Assembly: GCA_017380475.1 (NCBI GenBank)
Contig: JAFODX010000205.1
Location: 1 to 8,473 of the forward strand
DNA: 8,473 nt
Reading direction: 5' to 3'
Source of the DNA: Clostridia bacterium
GTDB taxonomy: Bacteria > Bacillota > Clostridia > UBA1381
The notes below the pieces were generated by a model. That model was not told the DNA's origin. It searched no databases and was given only the letters and a program-made list of their open reading frames with translations. Each line of letters starts with the position of its first letter. Position 1 is the stretch's first letter. Of this stretch, positions 1-6,758 are shown in pieces. Both the position numbers and the translations under genes were made by a program.

Positions 1-25
1 ATTATCGGTTGTAAAACCGTTGTGA
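1..25 (+). CDS. Possible 3' tail of an upstream protein gene (partial)
   Basis: One forward frame reads LSVVKPL and stops with TGA at 23-25. The next base begins the stem of an intrinsic terminator. The same arrangement (stop codon immediately followed by a terminator stem) occurs after the transporter gene in this window, which weakly supports a real gene end here. A second frame stops at 12-14, so the frame is not certain. Eight codons are too few to identify a product. The stretch also contains a perfect small hairpin, CGGTT-GTAA-AACCG at 6-19, so it could instead be the end of a structured RNA. Confidence 0.3.
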
Positions 26-51
26 AAAAAAGAGCCGTCAGGCTCTTTTTT
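26..51 (+). terminator. Rho-independent terminator of the upstream transcript
   Basis: An 11-bp stem (26-36 with 41-51) has the GC core GAGCC/GGCTC, the four-base loop GTCA and a run of six T residues at 46-51. The A-run on the left arm mirrors the T-run, so the element could also work in the reverse direction. It separates whatever lies upstream from the transporter gene. Confidence 0.88.
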
Positions 52-102
52 GTATCTGCTTGGTGTTATACCCATATTTTTTCGTGATTTGTCAAGTTTT
101 TG

Positions 103-131
103 TTGCATATTCAAAATGTTTGTGTTAGAAT
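103..131 (+). promoter_or_regulatory. Promoter of the transporter gene, extended -10 type
   Basis: TTGCAT at 103-108 is a partial match to the -35 consensus. It is 17 bp from TAGAAT at 126-131, which matches the -10 consensus at five of six positions. A TG pair at 123-124, one base before the -10 hexamer, makes it an extended -10 promoter, which fits the weak -35. The expected transcription start is near 138, giving a short leader of about 25 nt before the ATG at 162. The assignment rests on sequence pattern only. Confidence 0.6.
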
Positions 132-161
132 AATACGGAAGAATTTACAAAGAGGATAATT

Positions 162-1265
162 ATGAAGCTACTGAAGAATTTTATTAAAAAGAATGCGGTA
201 ATGATAATCGCATTTTTTGCAGCACTTATAACGTGTATTTTTGTACCGTTTGATAAAGAATATATCGGTTATTTTGATTTTAAGACACTGACGTGTCTTT
301 TCTGTGTGCTTGCGGTTGTATGTGCGTTAAAGAACATAAGATTTTTCTATCTTATAGCAAGAAAAATAGTGCAGTGCTTTAAAACTACACGTATGAGCAT
401 ACTTGCAATTGTGTACATAACCTTTATCGGTTCAATGCTTATAGCCAATGATATGGCACTTCTCACATTTCTGCCGTTAGGTTATTTTGTGCTGGCAACA
501 ACGCATAAAGAGCAGTATATGGCATTTACGTTCATAATGCAGAATATCGCCGCAAACCTTGGCGGTATGCTCACGCCGTTCGGAAATCCGCAGAATTTGT
601 ATCTGTATACCCGATTCAACATACCGACAGGTGAGTTTATGTCGATAATGACACCGCCGTTTGTTCTGGCAATTGTTATAATCACAATCTGCTGTCTGTG
701 CGTAAAATCAGAACCCCTTGAGATAGAAGACGAGAAGATAGAACTTCCTAAATGGCGTACGGTTTTATACCTTCTGCTTTTTGTATATTCAATTGCAATA
801 GTATTCAGAACAGTTCCGTACTGGACGGGACTCATAATAATACCTCTTGCACTTGTATTTCTTGACAGAAAAGCACTTAAAGCGGTTGATTATCCGTTGC
901 TTTTTACGTTTGTATTCTTCTTTATATTTGCAGGGAATATGGCAAGGATTGATGCGGTGCGTGAATTTCTTGGCGGACTCCTTGAAAAGAACACACTTAT
1001 ATACAGTGTTCTTTCGTGTCAGTTTATAAGTAATGTACCGTCTGCAATACTGCTTTCGCAGTTTACAACAAATTATCATGACCTGTTATGGGGTGTAAAC
1101 ATTGGCGGTGCAGGGACACTTATTGCATCACTTGCAAGCCTTATAACATTCCGTGAATACATAAAGCATAATCCGGGAGTGACAATGCAGTATATCGGAC
1201 TTTTTTCTGCGGTAAATTTCGGATTCGTCATAATTTTGACAGGAGCAATGCTTTTAATAAGATAG
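162..1265 (+). CDS. SLC13/ArsB-like ion-transporter superfamily permease
   Basis: A 367-residue, strongly hydrophobic integral membrane protein with about ten to twelve membrane segments. It shows the two inverted half-repeats typical of the ion transporter (IT) superfamily (SLC13/DASS, CitMHS, ArsB and NhaD-type carriers). The first half has ANDMALLTFLPL (95-106) followed by GGMLTPFGNPQNLYLY (134-149), the re-entrant hairpin with its GNPxN signature. The second half has SNVPSAILL (290-298) and GVNIGGAGTLIASLASLI (311-328). A charged loop at 183-198 separates the halves. The start is supported by AGAGGA at 151-156, five bases before the ATG. It is somewhat shorter than many SLC13 members but looks complete. 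The substrate cannot be read from sequence: di- or tricarboxylates, other anions or Na+/H+ exchange are all possible. It sits alone between its own promoter and terminator and is probably not co-transcribed with the operon downstream. Confidence 0.82.
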   Translation: MKLLKNFIKKNAVMIIAFFAALITCIFVPFDKEYIGYFDFKTLTCLFCVLAVVCALKNIRFFYLIARKIVQCFKTTRMSILAIVYITFIGSMLIANDMALLTFLPLGYFVLATTHKEQYMAFTFIMQNIAANLGGMLTPFGNPQNLYLYTRFNIPTGEFMSIMTPPFVLAIVIITICCLCVKSEPLEIEDEKIELPKWRTVLYLLLFVYSIAIVFRTVPYWTGLIIIPLALVFLDRKALKAVDYPLLFTFVFFFIFAGNMARIDAVREFLGGLLEKNTLIYSVLSCQFISNVPSAILLSQFTTNYHDLLWGVNIGGAGTLIASLASLITFREYIKHNPGVTMQYIGLFSAVNFGFVIILTGAMLLIR

Positions 1266-1302
1266 AGAACCTCAAACCACTCCATTTTGAGGTTCTTTTT
1301 TT
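1266..1302 (+). terminator. Rho-independent terminator of the transporter gene
   Basis: An 11-bp perfect stem (1266-1276 with 1286-1296, AGAACCTCAAA against TTTGAGGTTCT) with a nine-base loop is followed by a T-run at 1296-1302. The stem begins on the base after the TAG stop codon at 1263-1265. It ends the single-gene transporter unit before the promoter of the topoisomerase operon. Confidence 0.93.
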
Positions 1303-1331
1303 GTGAAACACTACAAATTGTGCCATTTTGC

Positions 1332-1360
1332 TTGACAAAACACAAAAAATGGTATAAAAT
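1332..1360 (+). promoter_or_regulatory. Promoter of the parE-parC operon
   Basis: A perfect -35 hexamer TTGACA at 1332-1337 is separated by 17 bp from TAAAAT at 1355-1360, a one-mismatch -10. An overlapping TATAAA at 1353-1358 would give a 15-bp spacer and is less likely. Transcription should start near 1367, leaving a leader of about 80 nt before the ATG at 1447. This is the strongest promoter-like sequence seen in the window and the only one found ahead of the five downstream genes. Confidence 0.8.
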
Positions 1361-1427
1361 AGTTTAGTATATTATTACCTATTGTAAAGCAAATTAAAAG
1401 TTGGTATCAGACAGATGTTGATATTGA

Positions 1428-1433
1428 AAGGAG
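1428..1433 (+). promoter_or_regulatory. Ribosome binding site with ambiguous partner ATG
   Basis: AAGGAG at 1428-1433 is the only good Shine-Dalgarno sequence ahead of the ParE-like gene. It is 13 nt from the ATG at 1447, which is long, and only 3 nt from an out-of-frame ATG at 1437, which is short. An in-frame TGA at 1438-1440 rules out any earlier start for the ParE frame, so 1447 is the first possible ATG. Confidence 0.65.
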
Positions 1434-1446
1434 ACAATGAGTCAGA

Positions 1447-3462
1447 ATGGCGAAGAAAAGCGAATACAGCAACGAATCGATTGTAAAATTAAAAGACGAA
1501 GAACGTGTCCGTTTGCGTCCTGCGGTTATATTCGGTTCAGACGGTCTTGAGGGCTGTGAGCACTCGTTTTTTGAAATTTTGTCGAACTCTATAGACGAGG
1601 CGAGAGAGGGTTACGGTAAGCTTATTGAGGTAACCCGTTTTAAGGATAATTCAATCGAGGTACGTGACCACGGACGAGGCATACCGCTTGACTATAACGA
1701 GGCAGAGGGATGCTTTAACTGGGAGCTTGTATATTGTGAATTGTATGCAGGCGGTAAGTATGAAAACAACAAGGGCGGTCAGTACGAATACAGTCTCGGT
1801 CTTAACGGACTTGGTGCGTGTGCTACTCAGTATTCATCAGAGTATATGGATGTTGAAGTAGTGCGTGACAAGACAAAATACACTCTCCACTTTGAAAAAG
1901 GTAAAAATGTGGGCGGTCTTACAAAAGAGCCTACACGCAGTATACAGACGGGAACAATCCAGAAATGGCGTCCCGACACAGAAGTATTTACTGACATAAA
2001 TATCCCTGTAGAATTCTATAAGGACGTTTTGAATAAGCAGGCGATGGTAAATGCCGGTCTGAAGTTTGTATTCTACAACGAAACCGATGAAGGTATCGAA
2101 ATGTTTGAATACTACTATGAAAAAGGTATAGTTGATTATCTTTCGGAAATCGTCGGCGAGAATGCAATGACAACGGTTGAAACGTGGGAATGTGAACGTA
2201 CCGGCCGTGACCGTGAGGATAAGGACGATTACAAGATGAAGATGCAGGTTGCATTCTGTTTCTCAAACCGTACAACCCTGCTTGAATACTATCATAACTC
2301 AAGCTTCCTTGAACATGGTGGTTCGCCCGATAAGGCGGTAAAAAATGCATTTGTATATGCAATTGACCAGTATCTTAAGCAGTCGGGTAAATATACAAAG
2401 AACGAATCAAAGATAACATTCAATGACGTGGCAGACTGTCTTGCACTTGTTATAAACTCATTCTCAACACAGACAAGCTATGAAAACCAGACGAAAAAGG
2501 CAATAAACAACAAATTTATACAGGACGCAATGACGGAGTTTTTGCGTCATCAGCTTGAAATATATTTCATAGAAAACAAGGCAGATGCCGAGAAGATTTC
2601 AAATCAGGTGCTTGTAAACAAGCGCAGCCGTGAGAATGCAGAAAAGGCAAGAATAGATATAAAGAAAAAGCTGACAGGCTCAATGGACGTTACAAACAGG
2701 GTTGAAAAGTTTGTTGACTGCCGTAGCAAGGACGTTACAAAGCGTGAGGTTTATATCGTTGAGGGTGACTCGGCATTGGGCTCATGTAAGCTTGCACGTG
2801 ATGCGGCATTTCAGGCTATTATGCCTATAAGAGGTAAGATATTAAACTGCTTAAAGGCAGACTATCCGAAGATTTTCAAGAGTGACGTTATAGTTGACCT
2901 TATAAAGGTTTTAGGCTGCGGTGTTGAGATTAAAACTTCGCACAATAAGAACCTTGACAGCTTCTCACTCGATAATCTGAGATGGGATAAAGTAATCATA
3001 TGTACAGATGCCGATGTTGACGGATTCCAGATACGTACATTGCTTCTGACTATGATTTACAGACTTATGCCGACACTTATAGATGTGGGCAAGGTATACA
3101 TTGCAGAATCACCGCTTTATGAAATAATCATCACAAAGGGCAAACGCAAGGGTGAGAGATTCTTTGCATATACAGACGGTGAAAAGGAAGAAATCATTGC
3201 AAAGCTCAATGAAGACGGACTTTCAAAGGACAAGGATGATTTTGATATCAAGCGTTCAAAGGGACTTGGTGAAAATCAGGCAGATATGATGAGCTTAACA
3301 ACAATGCATCCTGCAACACGCCGTCTTATCCGTGTAACACCGGAGAATGCAGAACGTACAGCAATGATGTTTGATGTGTTGCTTGGTGATAACTTATCAG
3401 ACCGTAAGCAGTATATAGCCGATAACGGCTCACAGTATATGGAAATGCTGGATTTATCATAA
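1447..3462 (+). CDS. parE: DNA topoisomerase IV subunit B (ParE/GyrB-type ATPase subunit)
   Basis: The ATPase subunit of a type IIA topoisomerase: ATP binding closes the N-gate and drives DNA strand passage. A GHKL ATPase domain covers residues 1 to about 210, with the presumed catalytic Glu43 and Mg-binding Asn47 in FFEILSNSIDEA, Asp74 in DHGRGIP (74-80), and the glycine loop GLNGLG (118-123). A transducer domain to about 405 carries the QTK loop (348-350) that contacts the ATP gamma-phosphate. The Toprim domain begins near 433, with EGDSALGS (439-446) and the metal-binding DADVDG (521-526), followed by RSKGLGENQ (603-611). At 671 residues it lacks the large C-terminal insertion of proteobacterial GyrB and fits ParE or Gram-positive GyrB. 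Motifs are divergent: LSN replaces VDN and GLNGLG replaces GLHGVG. It is followed 18 bp later by its partner subunit. ParE rather than GyrB is inferred mainly from that partner lacking a GyrA box and the absence of recF/dnaA nearby. Confidence 0.87.
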   Translation: MAKKSEYSNESIVKLKDEERVRLRPAVIFGSDGLEGCEHSFFEILSNSIDEAREGYGKLIEVTRFKDNSIEVRDHGRGIPLDYNEAEGCFNWELVYCELYAGGKYENNKGGQYEYSLGLNGLGACATQYSSEYMDVEVVRDKTKYTLHFEKGKNVGGLTKEPTRSIQTGTIQKWRPDTEVFTDINIPVEFYKDVLNKQAMVNAGLKFVFYNETDEGIEMFEYYYEKGIVDYLSEIVGENAMTTVETWECERTGRDREDKDDYKMKMQVAFCFSNRTTLLEYYHNSSFLEHGGSPDKAVKNAFVYAIDQYLKQSGKYTKNESKITFNDVADCLALVINSFSTQTSYENQTKKAINNKFIQDAMTEFLRHQLEIYFIENKADAEKISNQVLVNKRSRENAEKARIDIKKKLTGSMDVTNRVEKFVDCRSKDVTKREVYIVEGDSALGSCKLARDAAFQAIMPIRGKILNCLKADYPKIFKSDVIVDLIKVLGCGVEIKTSHNKNLDSFSLDNLRWDKVIICTDADVDGFQIRTLLLTMIYRLMPTLIDVGKVYIAESPLYEIIITKGKRKGERFFAYTDGEKEEIIAKLNEDGLSKDKDDFDIKRSKGLGENQADMMSLTTMHPATRRLIRVTPENAERTAMMFDVLLGDNLSDRKQYIADNGSQYMEMLDLS

Positions 3463-3480
3463 GAGAAAGGAGTTTGACTG

Positions 3481-5691
3481 ATGGCAAGAAAGAAAAAAGA
3501 ACAGGAAGTTGAAATTATACCTGCACCGGTTGCGGAACAGGCGATAACAGAAACACTTGAGCTGAACTATATGCCGTATGCAATGAGCGTTATTATTTCA
3601 CGTGCTATTCCTGAAATTGACGGTCTTAAGCCTGCACACAGAAAGCTCCTTTATACGATGTATAAGATGGGACTTTTAGGCGGTAAGTTTACAAAGTCTG
3701 CAAACGTTGTAGGTTCAACAATGAAGCTTAATCCGCACGGCGACAGTGCTATTTATGAAACGATGGTACGACTCACAAGAGGCAATGAAGCACTTTTGCA
3801 TCCGCTTGTAGAGTCGCAGGGTAACTTCGGTAAGGCATATTCACGTGATATGGCATATGCTGCATCAAGATATACCGAGGTAAGACTTGAACCGATTTGT
3901 AACGAGCTTTTTACCGATATAAACAAAAACACAGTAAAGTTTGTAGATAACTATGACGGTGAGCTTAAAGAACCGACACTGCTTCCGGCGGCATTCCCGT
4001 CAATACTTGTGAACCCGAACCAGGGTATTGCGGTTGGTATGGCATCAAATATATGCTCATTTAACCTCCGTGAGGTATGTGAGGCTACAATTGCATACAT
4101 GAAAGACGATAAAACTGACCTTTTAAGCATTATGCCTGCACCTGATTTTTCACTCGGTGCAAGTATCATATATGATGAGGCTGAAATGCGTCAGATATAC
4201 GAAACCGGTCGCGGAAGCTTCAAAATGCGTGCAAAATATCGTTATGATAAGGAAAATAAGTGTATTGAAATTCTTGAAATTCCGTATTCTACAACTGCAG
4301 AAGCTATAATCGGAAAGATAATGGAGCTTTTAAAAGCCAATAAGATTCGTGAAATATCAGATGTTCGTGACGAAACAGATCTTAACGGTTTTAAAATTGC
4401 AATTGATATTAAAAAAGGTACTGATCCTGAAGAGCTTATGTTGAAGCTCTATAAGCTCACACCGCTTGAGGACAGCTTTGCCTGCAACTTCAATATACTT
4501 ATCAACTCCGTCCCGAAGGTAATGGGTGTCGGTGAGATAATAAACGAATGGATTAAGTTCAGAATCACGTGCATAAGAAACGGTGCTAAATTTGATATTG
4601 AGCAGAAGAATAAAAGACTTCATCTCCTTATGGGTCTTAAGAAAATCCTGCTTGATATTGACAAGGCGATTTCGATTATCCGTCATACAGAGCTTGATTC
4701 AGAGGTTGTACCTAACCTTATGGCAGGATTTGGTATTGACCAGGTTCAGGCAGAATATATCGCAGAAATCCGTTTGCGTAACCTTAATAAGGAATATATC
4801 TTAAAGAACGTTGATAATATAGACAAGCTCACATCAGAGATTGCAGAGCTTAATAAGCTTTTATCAAGTGACAGAACGGTCAAGACACGTATAGCAAAGC
4901 AACTCACAGAGATAGCGAAGAAATACGGTCAGGACAGACGTACTGAGCTTATAAAGAGCGATGAGCTTACTGAATACAAGGCAGAAGACCATATTGAGGA
5001 CTATCCTTTGACAATTTTCTTTACAAAGGAACAGTATCTTAAGAAAGTCCCTGCAATATCACTGCGTTCAACAACATCCGAGCATAAGCTTAAAGAGGAT
5101 GATGAAATTATAGTTGAGGAAGAAACAACAAACATTTCAGAACTTGTATTCTTCTCTGACAAGGCAAACGTATATAAACTCAAAACCTATGATATGCCCG
5201 ACTCAAAGGTTGCGGCAATGGGTGAGTATCTGCCGAGCCTTTTGGGACTTGAGCCGGGCGAAAAGATAATATATACTGTTGTTACAAAGGACTTTGCCGG
5301 AAATATGCTCTTCACATTTGAAAACGGTAAGATGGCAAAGGTAGAGCTTAAGAACTACGAAACAAAGAACAACAGAAAGAAGCTTATCGGTGCATATTCG
5401 GCAAAGTCGCCGATTTGTGATATAAAGTATCTCAATGAGGATACTGATATTGTTCTTATAACCGAGAACAACCGTGTCCTTTATATGAACACATCTCTTG
5501 TTCCGTTAAAGAGCACAAAGAGCACACAGGGCGTTCAGGTATTGCGTCAGCCGAAGGGTGGTATTAAGCCTGCGAAGGTAGAGCTTGCATCTGCTACAAC
5601 TGTGCCTGATGCACCAAAGTATGTTGCACGTACAATCCCTGCGGCGGCAAAAACGCTTAAAGACGGTGACGGACAGATGAGCCTTATATAA
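3481..5691 (+). CDS. parC: DNA topoisomerase IV subunit A (ParC/GyrA-type DNA cleavage subunit)
   Basis: The DNA breakage-reunion subunit partnering the preceding gene. Tyr131, preceded by Arg130 in AASRYTEVRL, is the expected active-site tyrosine that forms the transient 5'-phosphotyrosine link. Other family motifs are YAMSVIISRAIPEIDGLKP (33-51), NPHGDSAIYETMVR (84-97) and QGNFG (113-117). The breakage-reunion core, tower and coiled-coil arms run to about residue 500. A C-terminal beta-pinwheel-like region spans about 510-700. The aligned place for a GyrA box reads RKKLIGAY (632-639), not QRRGGKG, so gyrase-type DNA wrapping is not expected and topoisomerase IV is favoured. The last 35 residues are a low-complexity Pro/Ala/Thr tail ending in QMSLI. 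The start has AAAGGAG at 3466-3472, eight bases before the ATG. Length (736) is slightly short for GyrA and normal for a compact ParC. It is almost certainly co-transcribed with the ATPase gene. Confidence 0.88.
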   Translation: MARKKKEQEVEIIPAPVAEQAITETLELNYMPYAMSVIISRAIPEIDGLKPAHRKLLYTMYKMGLLGGKFTKSANVVGSTMKLNPHGDSAIYETMVRLTRGNEALLHPLVESQGNFGKAYSRDMAYAASRYTEVRLEPICNELFTDINKNTVKFVDNYDGELKEPTLLPAAFPSILVNPNQGIAVGMASNICSFNLREVCEATIAYMKDDKTDLLSIMPAPDFSLGASIIYDEAEMRQIYETGRGSFKMRAKYRYDKENKCIEILEIPYSTTAEAIIGKIMELLKANKIREISDVRDETDLNGFKIAIDIKKGTDPEELMLKLYKLTPLEDSFACNFNILINSVPKVMGVGEIINEWIKFRITCIRNGAKFDIEQKNKRLHLLMGLKKILLDIDKAISIIRHTELDSEVVPNLMAGFGIDQVQAEYIAEIRLRNLNKEYILKNVDNIDKLTSEIAELNKLLSSDRTVKTRIAKQLTEIAKKYGQDRRTELIKSDELTEYKAEDHIEDYPLTIFFTKEQYLKKVPAISLRSTTSEHKLKEDDEIIVEEETTNISELVFFSDKANVYKLKTYDMPDSKVAAMGEYLPSLLGLEPGEKIIYTVVTKDFAGNMLFTFENGKMAKVELKNYETKNNRKKLIGAYSAKSPICDIKYLNEDTDIVLITENNRVLYMNTSLVPLKSTKSTQGVQVLRQPKGGIKPAKVELASATTVPDAPKYVARTIPAAAKTLKDGDGQMSLI

Positions 5692-5710
5692 CGAAAAGAG
5701 GTAATGGTAA

Positions 5711-6739
5711 ATGAATTCTGAAATTCTTCAGAAGTTTTCAGGTAAAGATAAAATCAATGCGGTATTTCTCGGCGGTTCAATCACGCAAGGTTGCGGAGCA
5801 AGCGAGCAATCAAAATGCTTTGCAAATATGACGGGTGAATGGCTCAAAACCGAGTTCGGAAATGACCGTCTGAACTATTATAATATGGGTATCGGCGGTA
5901 CACCGTCAAAGTACGGACTGATACGTTTTAAGCGTGATGTGGCATCGCATAACCCGCATATGGTATTTATAGAGTTTGCAGTAAACGATAAAGGTGAGGA
6001 TACACGCCAATATGTTGAAGGACTTGTGAAGGGTCTGCAGTCGCTTCCGACAAAACCGTATGTGGTATTCCTGTATACAACAGATGAAGAATACACAACC
6101 GAAACAAAGTACTTCAATGAGGTTGCAGAGTATTACGGTATCCCCGAAATATCATTGAAGGATGCACTTAAAAAGCACCTTGGCGGCGCAAACGCCCGTG
6201 AGGCGGGATGTCTTATGGACAGTGTGCATCCGACAGATAAGGGATATGCGGTGTATTTTGAGGAAATGAAGCGATGTCTTTCACTGCCGGAATACTATAA
6301 AAGACCGCAGAGTAAGGAAAAGCTTATCCCTGAAACGGTGTCATTAAGTGTTGATTTTACGCCTGCTGCGACACTCGAAAAGTCAGACGGCTGGTGTGAA
6401 TTCTATATTGAATCCAACGACAGAAAATGGATGCTCGGTTTCCCGGGTGACTGGTTCGAGTTTGAGTTTGACGGCGATGTTTTAGCTGTTGAGGGCGGAC
6501 TTCACGGCAACACCTGTGCATTTGATGTATATGTTGACGGCGAGCTTATCGGATACGGTGAGCCCTGGTTTAATGATGAATTTATAACCAACCAGCTTGC
6601 ATTGAGCTTTTTAACTGCTGACTTGGCTGACTCTCATCATAAAGTCAGAGTAGTTGTCAGAAAGAGCGACAAACCCGAAAGAAAAAGTAAGCACTTGTGC
6701 ATATATAATGTAATAGCAGGAAAAAAATTTGATATATAA
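5711..6739 (+). CDS. SGNH/GDSL-family hydrolase with C-terminal beta-rich domain
   Basis: A predicted esterase or lipase-type serine hydrolase of the SGNH fold, 342 residues. All four blocks are visible: block I GGSIT with nucleophile Ser23, block II Gly62 in NMGIGGT, block III Asn92 in EFAVND, and block V DSVHP with Asp170 and His173. The hydrolase fold ends near 195. Residues of about 205-342 form a second domain rich in aromatic and acidic beta-strands (WCEFYIES, GDWFEFEFDGD, FDVYVDGE) that looks like a jelly-roll accessory domain of the kind seen in carbohydrate esterases. No signal peptide or membrane segment is visible, so the protein is probably cytoplasmic. The start is supported by AGAGG at 5697-5701, nine bases before the ATG. 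It lies 19 bp after parC and 19 bp before the citrate synthase gene. The substrate is unknown; deacetylation of a sugar, glycoside or wall precursor is only a guess from the fold. Confidence 0.85.
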   Translation: MNSEILQKFSGKDKINAVFLGGSITQGCGASEQSKCFANMTGEWLKTEFGNDRLNYYNMGIGGTPSKYGLIRFKRDVASHNPHMVFIEFAVNDKGEDTRQYVEGLVKGLQSLPTKPYVVFLYTTDEEYTTETKYFNEVAEYYGIPEISLKDALKKHLGGANAREAGCLMDSVHPTDKGYAVYFEEMKRCLSLPEYYKRPQSKEKLIPETVSLSVDFTPAATLEKSDGWCEFYIESNDRKWMLGFPGDWFEFEFDGDVLAVEGGLHGNTCAFDVYVDGELIGYGEPWFNDEFITNQLALSFLTADLADSHHKVRVVVRKSDKPERKSKHLCIYNVIAGKKFDI

Positions 6740-6745
6740 ATTGAT

Positions 6746-6750
6746 AGGAG
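6746..6750 (+). promoter_or_regulatory. Ribosome binding site that fixes the citrate synthase start
   Basis: AGGAG at 6746-6750 lies eight bases before the ATG at 6759. The open frame extends upstream to a TTG at 6729 that overlaps the hydrolase gene, but that codon lies upstream of this site and has no Shine-Dalgarno sequence of its own. The ATG at 6759 is therefore chosen. Confidence 0.85.
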
Positions 6751-6758
6751 AGATAGAA

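Noticed and set aside
89..94. TTGTCA as a better -35 box for the transporter promoter
   Set aside because: It is 31 bp from TAGAAT at 126, far beyond a workable spacer, and no other -10 lies at the right distance.
482..835. 117-codon open frame on the minus strand inside the transporter gene
   Set aside because: It is antisense to a clear membrane-protein gene and no family is recognisable in it.
1303..1446. Riboswitch or T-box in the leader of the topoisomerase operon
   Set aside because: The leader is only about 80 nt after the predicted start, has no terminator/antiterminator pair and shows no known aptamer motif.
1988..2362. 124-codon open frame on the minus strand
   Set aside because: It lies wholly inside the ParE-like gene, matches no family I recognise and is explained by the codon pattern of the real gene.
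1447..5691. Calling the pair gyrB-gyrA
   Set aside because: There is no GyrA box in the A subunit and no recF or dnaA nearby. It is not impossible, but topoisomerase IV fits better.
6729..6758. Upstream TTG start extending citrate synthase by ten residues and overlapping the hydrolase gene
   Set aside because: The good Shine-Dalgarno sequence at 6746-6750 is correctly spaced for the ATG at 6759, and the TTG has none of its own.
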